This document shows positions 8,015 to 16,282 of a DNA stretch of 64,000 bases, in pieces. The stretch covers positions 1-64,000 of the forward strand of contig CAJTFB010000018.1 in assembly GCA_910575665.1 (NCBI GenBank), read 5' to 3'. The DNA is from Eubacteriaceae bacterium. GTDB taxonomy: Bacteria; Bacillota; Clostridia; Lachnospirales; Lachnospiraceae. The notes below the pieces were generated by a model, which saw nothing but the letters and a program-made list of their open reading frames with translations, was not told the DNA's origin and searched no databases. The position numbers were made by a program, and so were the translations under genes. Numbering within the stretch: the stretch's first letter is position 1; each line of letters begins with the position of its first letter.

Positions 8015-9307
8015 TCACGCTCTCCCCCATTCCGTTGTCCTAGCCGCTTTTTCCATTTTTTTCCTGACCTCTTCTGACATCAATGCCGGTCCAAGAAAAT
8101 CGGACAGAGAGATCCCTCTCTCAGTTAGATAAATCTTCGCAGAATCTGCTACCGCCATACCGCTCCGGCTCCACTCTGTCAGCAACGGATAATCCCCTTC
8201 CGGCTCGCTGCCAAACCGGCTTCGGTACTCATCTTTATCGATGCCGCAGCAGAATAAAATATTCTTTATGACATAGCGCCTTCGCATCTCTTCTTCTGAG
8301 AGAAGGTATCCGTGAGTGACCTCCAGAAAATCTTTCTTCTCCATATACTGCTGTAAAATGTCCACACACCCCCTCTGTCCCACGGCAAAGGGAGTGGAAA
8401 AATGCAGATCCTCGATGTAACTGCGTCCGCCGCAGCCGATGGATATGGTGTTCTCAAATCCACAGCTACCCCGATTCAAACTATTTGGATCTTTCACAAA
8501 CCGGCGCATGGAAAGCTGCTTATAGCCTCTCGCTTTCAGAAAATCCCTCAGCTCCTGGTACATCTCATAAACGGCCTCAGGATTGAGTGTCACCTTCTGC
8601 GCCAGAAATGTACCTTTTTTTATATACAGCGGGTAGACAAACATTTCTTCTGGCTCGTATGCTGCCGCCTGCCTAGCGGAATCTAGCAGGCTTTCCACCG
8701 TCTGTCCTGGTATGCCGTAGATGAGATCCAGATTGATACAGGGGAATTTATTCTTTTTCAAGATGCGGGCTGCCCGGTGAACCTGCTCTGGCCTATGACA
8801 CCGGTTCAACGCCCGCAATTCCGCATCATCAAAACTCTGCACTCCCATACTCACCCGGATGACACCATTTTCCTTCAAAAGTGCCGCCTTCTCTTCCGTC
8901 GTCTGAGCCGGGGAGGTCTCCACAATGATCGTCTCTCCCTCAAATCCCATCCGGTCTCTGGCTATAGAAAAAACCCGCTGAAGCTGTTTTTCTGAGAGCA
9001 GCAGCGGCGTCCCGCCGCCCAGTGTCAGATCCGAAAAATCTGCCCCCTCTGGAATAATAGTCCTCAGCTGCTCCGCCTGCCTCTCCATGGCGTCCACATA
9101 GGCAGACATAAACTCATCGGACTGCCCTGTCACGGAGAACAGGTTGCAGTAGCCGCATTTGCTCTGACAAAAAGGAATATGAAAATAAAGGCTGTTCTGA
9201 GCTCCTACCAGCCTTTGTATGTAATCTTCCAGACGAATCCCCGACAGCGGACCATATGCCGTCTTATGGGGATAACTGTACATGTATTGAACATATGGAT
9301 TATCCAT
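8015..9307 (-). CDS. STM4012-family radical SAM protein (HemN-like)
   Basis: This resembles oxygen-independent coproporphyrinogen III oxidase: YFHIPFCQSKCGYCNLF carries the CxxxCxxC cluster motif, and GGGTPLLLSEKQL and VSMGVQSFDDAELRALNR are typical HemN-family blocks. A C-terminal HemN_C-like segment follows. In the cassette it is not expected to make haem; the HemN fold suggests radical chemistry or methyl transfer on an unknown substrate. I place the start at 9307, where AGGAG precedes ATG by seven bases. A longer frame to 9364 would read into a dispersed repeat and is unlikely. The next gene follows without a gap. Confidence 0.82.
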   Translation of the reverse strand: MDNPYVQYMYSYPHKTAYGPLSGIRLEDYIQRLVGAQNSLYFHIPFCQSKCGYCNLFSVTGQSDEFMSAYVDAMERQAEQLRTIIPEGADFSDLTLGGGTPLLLSEKQLQRVFSIARDRMGFEGETIIVETSPAQTTEEKAALLKENGVIRVSMGVQSFDDAELRALNRCHRPEQVHRAARILKKNKFPCINLDLIYGIPGQTVESLLDSARQAAAYEPEEMFVYPLYIKKGTFLAQKVTLNPEAVYEMYQELRDFLKARGYKQLSMRRFVKDPNSLNRGSCGFENTISIGCGGRSYIEDLHFSTPFAVGQRGCVDILQQYMEKKDFLEVTHGYLLSEEEMRRRYVIKNILFCCGIDKDEYRSRFGSEPEGDYPLLTEWSRSGMAVADSAKIYLTERGISLSDFLGPALMSEEVRKKMEKAARTTEWGRA

Positions 9308-9335
9308 GTATTTTCTCCTAGCTTTCTCATATTTG

Positions 9336-9403
9336 GCGGGTCCCAAGTTCAAATGCCTTTCCATGCAAGCATGAGCAACATTTTGACCCTGGTATCACAA
9401 AAT
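9336..9403. repeat. Dispersed palindromic repeat, copy A
   Basis: This shares its ends (GCGGGTC and GACCCTGGTATCACAAAAT) and its apical hairpin (CCATGCAAGCATG) with a second copy at 45961-46031. It fills the gap between the STM4013- and STM4012-type genes and supplies the stop codon of the former. Both copies lie in transcribed spacers, in the same orientation relative to transcription. An mRNA processing or stabilising hairpin is possible. Confidence 0.7.
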
Positions 9404-10189
9404 AAAATGTTTATAGGGAACCGTGTTGACGATGGGATGGTTAAAACCATGATACAGATATCCATCCTCACCATAGCAGGTTCCATGATCCGAGCAGCAG
9501 ATCACAAAGGTATCCCCCTTTTTATGGAAAGCGTGAAACAGCCGTTCCAGCTGTGCATCCACATAGCGCAGCGCCGCTCCATGGCTTTCCACGCTGTCCT
9601 TTTTGGCGCCCTCGACATAAAAATTATTGGGATAATGGATGGCTGAAATATTGATATACATCATCAGCAGCTGTTCCTCTGGCACCCCGCTTATCTTTTT
9701 TACAGCGAGATTGATCTGGTTTTTTGTAGATTCTTTTACCTTCGGTCCAAAGGAGGGATTCCAGTAGCTGTGCATAAAATAGGAGGGCATCACCTTTCCA
9801 ATATCCGTCCGCTGGTCAAAAAAACTCAAACCACCGATGCAAAAAGTCTCATAGCCTTCCTTTTCCAGTCCCTCCACAAAGGTAGCTCCACGAAAACAAA
9901 ACGCCCCCTCCGGCGCCTTTCTCCCCATCCCGATATCCTCGGAAAAAAACAGTTTTTCCCTCTGTTTCATATTTTTAATTCCAACATCCATCGGAAGAAA
10001 TCCGGCAAACATGGCCTGATGGGAGGGATAGGTAAAATTTCCCGGCGCCTCGCATCGGCGCCATTTGCCATACCGATTCAGAACCGGAGTCCCTCCCCGG
10101 TTCTGTTCTTTTTCTGCCACATCATAGCGCAGGGAGTCAATACAGACAAATAAAATATTGTATGCTCCCACGATCTTATTCATATTCAT
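9395..10189 (-). CDS. STM4013/SEN3800-family sulfatase-like hydrolase
   Basis: This is an alkaline-phosphatase-superfamily fold. The N-terminal strand NILFVCIDSLRYD carries a metal-binding Asp, NFTYPSHQAM holds the likely Thr/Ser nucleophile, and VICCSDHGTCYGEDG near the C-terminus gives the DHG metal site. At 264 residues it is compact compared with secreted sulfatases and has no signal peptide, so it should act in the cytoplasm on a phosphate or sulfate ester made by, or fed to, its radical SAM neighbours. It ends inside the dispersed repeat. Its own ribosome binding site is weak, and its usual upstream neighbour is separated from it by about 1 kb of gene remnants. Confidence 0.8.
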   Translation of the reverse strand: MNMNKIVGAYNILFVCIDSLRYDVAEKEQNRGGTPVLNRYGKWRRCEAPGNFTYPSHQAMFAGFLPMDVGIKNMKQREKLFFSEDIGMGRKAPEGAFCFRGATFVEGLEKEGYETFCIGGLSFFDQRTDIGKVMPSYFMHSYWNPSFGPKVKESTKNQINLAVKKISGVPEEQLLMMYINISAIHYPNNFYVEGAKKDSVESHGAALRYVDAQLERLFHAFHKKGDTFVICCSDHGTCYGEDGYLYHGFNHPIVNTVPYKHFIL

Positions 10190-10246
10190 AACTCGTTTTA
10201 TCTATATGATTTGAAAATATAATTCTTTGGGTTTCGTCAACAAATA

Positions 10247-10789
10247 TTATACTGGTTGAAATTCTCTTTTTAGTTCAAGCACCTGCTCCAAAGTAAGTCC
10301 AGAATACAGCGCAATCTCCTCTGAGGACAACTTCCCTGCTCCTATCATCCTCAATGTAGATTGTCTTTTTTCCTGTTCTACACCCTGCTCATATTTTTCC
10401 TGATAATTCATCTGCAAAGTCATATATTCCAACCTCCATTTTTCATTCTTTCTGACAGACTGCACTGCCTCATCTAACTCTCTGGTAAATTCATCTTCTG
10501 GTTCCTTCCCATCAATAAAATCAAGCAGCTTTTTCATTTCCGGGGTGACATCATCCATTATGCCCTCTAAACTAACATTTCCTCCTTCCACTTTTGTAAT
10601 GATATTAAGAGTTCTATATAATTCATCCACTTGACTAGGTGTTGAAATCATAGATTTAACTTTGGTCTTTTTTTCAAACTCATCACTTAATTCTTTTGTC
10701 GAATTTACTACGCTATCAAATAACGTAGCTAATGATTCTTTTAAAGTTAAATTTTCTGACAGCTTATTATGATAAACCGTATTTTGCAA
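10247..10789 (-). pseudogene. C-terminal remnant of an Rpn/PD-(D/E)XK transposase-like nuclease
   Basis: This highly charged helical protein has a coiled middle part and ends in a typical tail (LSSEEIALYSGLTLEQVLEL), as seen in Rpn-family recombination-promoting nucleases. The N-terminal nuclease half is missing. The frame opens only a few bases after a truncated ATPase gene ends, and in the same frame it extends upstream without an ATG (a TTG is the first start-like codon). I read it as the surviving 3' part of a gene joined by deletion to an unrelated 5' fragment. It splits the STM4011-4015 cassette. Confidence 0.55.
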
Positions 10790-10800
10790 TTGCTGAAGTA

Positions 10801-11040
10801 TTAAGTCAAAAATATGATAGTCTCTTTTCTTACCTCATTTAAACGTTGCAAATTATAATTTTCTTTAAATAAATAATCACCATTTTCAACTATGCAATTA
10901 TTAAAGAATAAATTGAGTGCCTTTAACACATTTGACTTACCAACATCATTTTTCCCCGTAAAAACATTAAGTTCTTGTACGCTTGATATCGTTTCCCTGT
11001 ATACAGAACGGAAATATTGTATTTCTATTTTACTTATCAT
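10801..11040 (-). pseudogene. N-terminal fragment of an OLD/RecF-like AAA ATPase
   Basis: The 79 residues start ISKIEIQYFRSV and contain a Walker A motif (FTGKNDVGKSN). This is the beginning of the large ATPases of OLD-type or DUF2813-type nucleases, often found in phage-defence genes. All other ATPase motifs (Walker B, signature) and any nuclease domain are absent, because the frame stops after KETIIFLT. It lies back to back with the Rpn-like remnant, so together they mark an insertion that has decayed or been trimmed. It is very unlikely to be functional. Confidence 0.6.
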
Positions 11041-11145
11041 CAGTTCCTATCCTTCCACAAAAACTCCTATTTCATTTTTTCATGATTACTGATTTTTTCC
11101 CTCCCTATATATCCCATATATAACATAACAGGAAATTTCAGTTTC

Positions 11146-11241
11146 CTAAAAAATTTCCTTTCTCCAACGTTCCATAACCTCTTCCGCAATAATAATCGGC
11201 ACTTTTCTAATGCTTTCCCCATTTCTTTGAACTCTTCTCAC
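11146..11241 (-). CDS. Possible 31-residue peptide overlapping the ATP-grasp gene's stop
   Basis: A GTG at 11239-11241 overlaps the preceding TGA (GTGA) and opens a frame of 31 codons rich in Arg and Ile, ending MERWRKEIF. The overlap is typical of translational coupling. There is no good ribosome binding site of its own and I recognise no family. It could equally be the 3' scrap of the inserted, decayed genes next door. Confidence 0.25.
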   Translation of the reverse strand: MRRVQRNGESIRKVPIIIAEEVMERWRKEIF

Positions 11242-12239
11242 CTGTCTCTGCCAGCTGCTCTTTGTGCCATCCATTCCACCTGTCGCCGGTAGATCCGGTT
11301 CTCATGAAAAATATCCTGATACATTAGATCCCCCTGACCATTCATCTCGATAATCTTTGGTTTCAGGGACCCCCGTTCCAGAAGTACATCGATCCCAGCC
11401 ATCCTCAGCTCCGGGAAACACGACATCGCTTTTTCGCAAACTGAATTGATCTCACAGATCACTTTTTCTGAAAGCCCCAGATCCGAAAATGCCAGTGGAG
11501 AATTATTCAGATGAAGGTTTGTCACCGGACCAGAAGAACGCCTTGCCACCACAAATTCACACCTTCCAAACTGCCAGACCACCCGGAGATCATAACTTTT
11601 TCCTCCAAAAGATGCTTTGGGGTGCCAGCGCTCCACCACCGCTCCCAAAGACAGCACCGCCTCCAGCAGCCGGCAGATCTCCTGAGTGTTCTCCAAACGC
11701 CGGAGCTTCTTCGTATTCACCAGCTCCCCCCTTTGGAGAACGCAGGAAGTATATGCCATCATCCTGCCCTGTCCCGGTGCCAGACGAAAAGCGGTAACCC
11801 CGGCAGCACCAGAACTGTAAACAGGCTTAATAAACACAGAAAAACTTCTATGACGCTTCATCGTCTCCATAAGCTGTTCTGCGTTTTCAACCTTCTCTTC
11901 CAACATCTCCGTCACCGGAACCTCTTTTTCCATCAATATTTCTTTACAATGTCTTTTGTCCAGAAGACGAAGAATCTCAGAGGGAGGGTTCAAATAAATG
12001 CCCCCTGTCATCTCTAACTGTTTCATTTGGCGATGAAATGAAGCCAGATGATCATTCATTTCATAGAGATCGCTGCTCTTATAAGAGGGAGGATCTAGTT
12101 TCACCACATCCTCATGAAACTCCATCCCCCCTGCCTGCTGCCAGTCCACAAACCGGACCGACTTATGTAGCTCCCTAGCGGCCCGGAGAAAATACTCCGT
12201 CCGTCTTGTCTCCGGTTCTCCGACCAATACGATGCCCAT
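11238..12239 (-). CDS. STM4014-family ATP-grasp-like protein
   Basis: The ATP-grasp fold is suggested by FIKPVYSSGAAGV (nucleotide-binding loop), SYDLRVVWQ, AGIDVLLE and IIEMNGQGD (metal-binding Asn/Glu). ATP-grasp enzymes join a carboxylate to an amine or thiol through an acyl-phosphate, so a ligase step in a small-molecule or peptide pathway is likely; the substrate is unknown. I place the start at the ATG at 12239, after GGTGG. The longer frame begins with TTG. It follows the STM4015-type gene closely and would normally be followed directly by the sulfatase-like gene, now about 1 kb away. Confidence 0.75.
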   Translation of the reverse strand: MGIVLVGEPETRRTEYFLRAARELHKSVRFVDWQQAGGMEFHEDVVKLDPPSYKSSDLYEMNDHLASFHRQMKQLEMTGGIYLNPPSEILRLLDKRHCKEILMEKEVPVTEMLEEKVENAEQLMETMKRHRSFSVFIKPVYSSGAAGVTAFRLAPGQGRMMAYTSCVLQRGELVNTKKLRRLENTQEICRLLEAVLSLGAVVERWHPKASFGGKSYDLRVVWQFGRCEFVVARRSSGPVTNLHLNNSPLAFSDLGLSEKVICEINSVCEKAMSCFPELRMAGIDVLLERGSLKPKIIEMNGQGDLMYQDIFHENRIYRRQVEWMAQRAAGRDR

Positions 12240-12253
12240 AGATTCCACCAAAT

Positions 12254-13117
12254 TTATTCGGTGAGCATCGGATAGCGGTAGATCTCTCCGTCGTACTCAT
12301 CGTCCTCCTGCGGATCGCTTACATCCACCTTGGCAGACAACCGTTCCAGCTTCTTCATCATATCTTCCGACATATAGTGATATTCCAGATTCACCTCTTT
12401 GATATTTTCATAGTCAGGCAGCGTCTTTAACAGGATCTCACCGCCCTGATCCGTCAATGTCCCCTTGGAAAGATCCAAGGTGTCAATCTGTTTCATGTAC
12501 TTGCTGTCACAAACCACCTCTGCCACCTCATCCTGAATCTCACTGTCCATAATGCCAAGAGCATGAAGTTTTGGAAAATTTGACTTTTCCAACATGTTTT
12601 TTACATCCTCCACTCCGCCGTCAAAGCCATAGTCATCCACACCAAGATACAGCGCTAGCTCTTCCAGTTCCGGCAATTCTGCCTCTGCGATGCTGGCAAG
12701 CACCTCTTTGGGGAGACCGCCACAGATGATCTCTAGACGCTTTAACTTCGGATGACAGATCTTTCCAAGGCTCAGATTCGTTCCTCCCTTGATCGTCAAA
12801 ATTTCCAATCCTGGAAGTGCCTCCCATAGAGCGGAATAATCTGCCTGCTCGATCCATGATACCTCGCACTCTTCATAATCCATATCCCCCACAAACAGAC
12901 TCTTGATCCCTGTGAATTTTTCCTTATTTGCCACAATGCTGTCGATGATCGACTGGGCACTGTTTTCCCAGGATTCTCCCCAACATCCAATGATGATCTC
13001 TTCCAGTTCCGGCAGCTGCGGATCTGTCAGGATCTCTTCCGCCATAGTCTTTGCATTCTTTTTGCCATCTTCATAATCTTCCCACTCATATACATACTTT
13101 TTACTCTTTTCTGCCAT
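12254..13117 (-). CDS. STM4015-family leucine-rich-repeat-like protein
   Basis: The sequence is acidic and built from irregular repeats of the form LPELEELALYLG, FPKLHALGIMDSEI and MKQIDTLDLSKGTLTDQGGEIL, which read as a leucine-rich-repeat-like solenoid. There is no signal peptide, membrane segment or catalytic motif. It probably serves as a scaffold or binding protein for the other cassette members. It is the first gene of the cassette and has a GGAGG site ten bases before its ATG. I recognise it mainly by the order 4015-4014-4013-4012-4011, as in Salmonella. Confidence 0.75.
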   Translation of the reverse strand: MAEKSKKYVYEWEDYEDGKKNAKTMAEEILTDPQLPELEEIIIGCWGESWENSAQSIIDSIVANKEKFTGIKSLFVGDMDYEECEVSWIEQADYSALWEALPGLEILTIKGGTNLSLGKICHPKLKRLEIICGGLPKEVLASIAEAELPELEELALYLGVDDYGFDGGVEDVKNMLEKSNFPKLHALGIMDSEIQDEVAEVVCDSKYMKQIDTLDLSKGTLTDQGGEILLKTLPDYENIKEVNLEYHYMSEDMMKKLERLSAKVDVSDPQEDDEYDGEIYRYPMLTE

Positions 13118-13204
13118 AAAAATAAGACCTCCATTTCTCTTATCCCCCAGTTCCTAACACGGAGCTATCCGCCTTTCACCAGGTTGTCATTCTACGGTTT
13201 TATT

Positions 13205-15349
13205 TTAGCACAAACCGTCAGCTCTGTCATCTATTACCTTTTCCATAAACTTATCTCTCCAGTTCATATCAAAACTAACTTTGTCTACTTCAAACAGGTC
13301 GTGAACCCTGGTAATCATCCCATCATATTCCCTGTGCCTATCCATCAAAGAACATAATTCTTCACTGCGGACCGGCATAATGACAACGTTATCTGTAAAT
13401 TTATCCTTCTCAACAGTGGACTGCAGTGGAACTGCCGCAATGGCCTTCCAGATATTAATCGTATTATAGTCAAAGCGATCTGCAATAAAAAATGATGTGA
13501 CTTCCCTACCTGTTTTTGCCGTCTCTTCCTCTACCTTCAAATTAATGGAATGCCTCAGAACAGGTTCCCATTCCCCGCGTTTCTGACTATTTGCATTCAT
13601 AAGAGTTGCCTCAAGCATCACAACCTTATCTTTTTCATAAATGACGATGTCCCCCTGCCCGCCGCCGGCATGGACTAATGGTTCAAAATCCGCCGACAAG
13701 GTCAAATTGTAGCTCCCAAGTAAATCGATCCTTTTTCCGGAAAAATAGTACCAGGCGATTCCTACAATATACTCATAAATTGTAGGTACAGTGGCATCTT
13801 GACATACCATCTCTTTAATCTGCTTATCATTGGTCCGGTCCGCAAACAACCGAAGGATCTCCTTGACCTTCTCTGCCGGATAGGATCTCTCCAGGAATAG
13901 TGCAAATTCCCTTTTTCGCTTGTCTGCCAGAATGAAAGGTATTTCCTCCAAGGATCTACCTGGAAATTCCCTCCGAATATGATACTCGACTTGTGCAATT
14001 TCCTTATTCTTATACTTTAAGATTTCAGATAAAGAGACCACTTCACAATAATAGCTATATAAACCACCTTCATACTCTCTATGATTGCGATAGCCGGAAT
14101 GAGTCTCTTTTGATAAATTTCCTGCGAGACAGCTTCGGATAAACTCTAGATCAAAAATACAAGAACACAATTCCCGGTATGCCAATTCAACGAAGCCGTT
14201 ATGAAAACTAATAATACCAGCAGCCTTAAATATTCTCCTGGTTGTATCCGAATATTCCCTGATCTGATCCAGAATCTTAGATAATGAAAACTGGGTAAAT
14301 AAATATTCATTGGTATGACCGGTGAGGATTTCCGGATGCTGCTCATCGAACACCGTAAAAGATGGTCTATCTCCTGTTTTCAGCCAAAAAATGTTTTGTC
14401 CCCTGCCAAAGGCCTTATTCAACATAGCCCTGTTATCTTCATAAAAAGTCAATAAATCATCCAATTTTTCAGAGTTTTTTTCTTCATGAACATAATTCCA
14501 CAACCGACCATAAAATTCCCAATAGACATCCACAGCCGTTTTACTTTTTCTGTTCTTATAGAATTTGCGGAACACCGTCTCCGATATTTTTTCCTGAGTT
14601 CTTAATTCTTCAGGTATATCAATTTGTATATCCGATACAATATCGCCCTCTCGGTAATTCACCACATAGTCTTCTATGTTGGTAAAATCAGAATAGGGAT
14701 TTAATCCCTGAACCAGCTCCGAAAACTCATTTTCAGACAATCGTTTTCTTTTTAATAACGCAAATATCGCCAGATTGAAGGGAGAATAAAATCTCTCCCC
14801 GTCAGAATCAAACAGCCGGAGCTTTAGCAGCTGGCGTAAATAGACGATATTAACACCGTCGACAGGGAGCAGCATTTCAAGTCCATCTTTCTTTATTTTT
14901 TGAGGATCAAGTAGCAGCTTGCCCACAGGAGTAATATCCCGGTCCTCATCTGCAAAGCCCAATTTGACCAGATTGCTGGTATAATGTCTTGCCCGGTCCT
15001 CAACGCCCAGATCAAACTGATGAATCAAATCCAGATATGACATATAATTGCGCTGGATCCAACCCAGATCCAGCGTCTCGACAGCCTCATTAAAATCTGG
15101 AAATTTCTTTATCTTTTCCATAAGCTTATCGTACGGACCATGTTTAACAAATACCTCTGGAGAACGTTCGATCGCCTGACGATAAAATTCGTACTGCGCG
15201 AAACTGTCCGGCATGGAAGCCCAACGCATTTTTTTAGCGTTCTGAATGTCGTCAAGAATTGTTAAGTATCCCTGAAGTGCATGTATCACATCATTTCTTC
15301 GACCATTTGTATCCATCAGATTAAAAATCTGTCCTTCTTTGATTCTCAC
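13205..15349 (-). CDS. AlwI-family type II restriction endonuclease
   Basis: The 714-residue protein matches the AlwI family in overall look. A long DNA-recognition part comes first. Near the C-terminus a compact catalytic core reads GGGQGDIVIYEKDKVVMLEATL, here spanning about residues 556-577, with a D...E.T arrangement instead of the usual D...E.K. Family members recognise GGATC-like asymmetric sites and cut outside them. The start is GTG after GGAGGA. It follows two adenine methyltransferase genes with gaps of 10 and 2 bases, so the three genes form one M-M-R operon. The exact target cannot be read from sequence. Confidence 0.82.
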   Translation of the reverse strand: MRIKEGQIFNLMDTNGRRNDVIHALQGYLTILDDIQNAKKMRWASMPDSFAQYEFYRQAIERSPEVFVKHGPYDKLMEKIKKFPDFNEAVETLDLGWIQRNYMSYLDLIHQFDLGVEDRARHYTSNLVKLGFADEDRDITPVGKLLLDPQKIKKDGLEMLLPVDGVNIVYLRQLLKLRLFDSDGERFYSPFNLAIFALLKRKRLSENEFSELVQGLNPYSDFTNIEDYVVNYREGDIVSDIQIDIPEELRTQEKISETVFRKFYKNRKSKTAVDVYWEFYGRLWNYVHEEKNSEKLDDLLTFYEDNRAMLNKAFGRGQNIFWLKTGDRPSFTVFDEQHPEILTGHTNEYLFTQFSLSKILDQIREYSDTTRRIFKAAGIISFHNGFVELAYRELCSCIFDLEFIRSCLAGNLSKETHSGYRNHREYEGGLYSYYCEVVSLSEILKYKNKEIAQVEYHIRREFPGRSLEEIPFILADKRKREFALFLERSYPAEKVKEILRLFADRTNDKQIKEMVCQDATVPTIYEYIVGIAWYYFSGKRIDLLGSYNLTLSADFEPLVHAGGGQGDIVIYEKDKVVMLEATLMNANSQKRGEWEPVLRHSINLKVEEETAKTGREVTSFFIADRFDYNTINIWKAIAAVPLQSTVEKDKFTDNVVIMPVRSEELCSLMDRHREYDGMITRVHDLFEVDKVSFDMNWRDKFMEKVIDDRADGLC

Positions 15350-15359
15350 CAGGTTCCTC

Positions 15360-16280
15360 CTAATAGTTTACAATTAAAACCTCTCGTGTTGCTGATTTTC
15401 TATTTTTCCTATGATAGTTAGCGTTATGATATGTATAATTGAGATCAATCTGTCTGTAATCCGGCCTGTCGATCACCCATTTTTCCAATATATCGTTTCT
15501 TCTCCCTTTGGATTCGATGACATTGGACAACGCAAATCGTATTTCTCGCCGGGATAGCGAATCAAGCAGGTCCAGCAGATCCCTTTCATCTTCTTCCGTC
15601 CATCCTCGCTTCTCATTATAGGCGGCACAGGTAATAAGATAGGGAGGATCTGCATAAACAAAATCCCCAGGCACAAGCTGATCGAAATCAAATTCGTTAA
15701 AATTTTTATTCGAAAATACTGCTTTCTGTGTATGGAGAAGACCGAGAAAGTCAGATAACTTATTATACATGTTCTGATTAAAGTCTCTCTTCCCCGGCGG
15801 CAGATTAAAATCGCCCTTCCGGTTAAACCGGATCTGATTGTTAAAGGCATAGATGATCAGTGTATATAATTTTATGTAATATTCTTCATCCTGAACCTCT
15901 GCTTGGTTGACATCTCTGCGCAAATTCATAAAAGGTTCCCGATTATAGGCGCTCAACCCGTCACTGCTGTTGCAACCATAAAAATTGTATCCCTTTGTCT
16001 TTACGTCGGACAAACCATAACGATGGATGACATTTTCAAGCCGCTTTATAAATTCCTGGCTGTCAAGTCTCTGCATAACAGAGTACAGATTTATCAATGG
16101 AGTACAGCTATCATTGTAAATGTGCGTCTTTGCCACTACGTTGATCCCAACATTACATCCTCCGCAAAACAGATCTACAAAAGTTCCTATTTGCTCTGGA
16201 AACAATGGTAATATCTGAGATAAAAGCCTATACTTTCCCCCGGTGTAATTTAATGGTGACTGTATCATAGTTTCCCTCAT
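15360..16280 (-). CDS. Dam/D12-class DNA adenine methyltransferase (first of a pair)
   Basis: The N-terminal SPLNYTGGKYRLL and TFVDLFCGGCNVG are the D12-class SAM-binding motifs, and VYADPPYL is the catalytic DPPY motif. It protects DNA by methylating N6 of adenine. With its neighbour it should methylate the two different strands of the asymmetric site cut by the AlwI-like enzyme. Its 306 residues are normal for Dam-type enzymes. It lies between the second methylase (2-base gap) and the endonuclease (10-base gap). Confidence 0.88.
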   Translation of the reverse strand: MRETMIQSPLNYTGGKYRLLSQILPLFPEQIGTFVDLFCGGCNVGINVVAKTHIYNDSCTPLINLYSVMQRLDSQEFIKRLENVIHRYGLSDVKTKGYNFYGCNSSDGLSAYNREPFMNLRRDVNQAEVQDEEYYIKLYTLIIYAFNNQIRFNRKGDFNLPPGKRDFNQNMYNKLSDFLGLLHTQKAVFSNKNFNEFDFDQLVPGDFVYADPPYLITCAAYNEKRGWTEEDERDLLDLLDSLSRREIRFALSNVIESKGRRNDILEKWVIDRPDYRQIDLNYTYHNANYHRKNRKSATREVLIVNY

Positions 16281-16282
16281 TC

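Noticed and set aside
9308-9364. Longer N-terminus for the STM4012-type protein
   Set aside because: The extra 19 residues come from the dispersed repeat and its flank, and a perfect ribosome binding site precedes the ATG at 9307.
10247-11040. Functional defence operon (ATPase plus nuclease)
   Set aside because: The ATPase lacks everything after Walker A and the nuclease-like gene lacks its N-terminal half.
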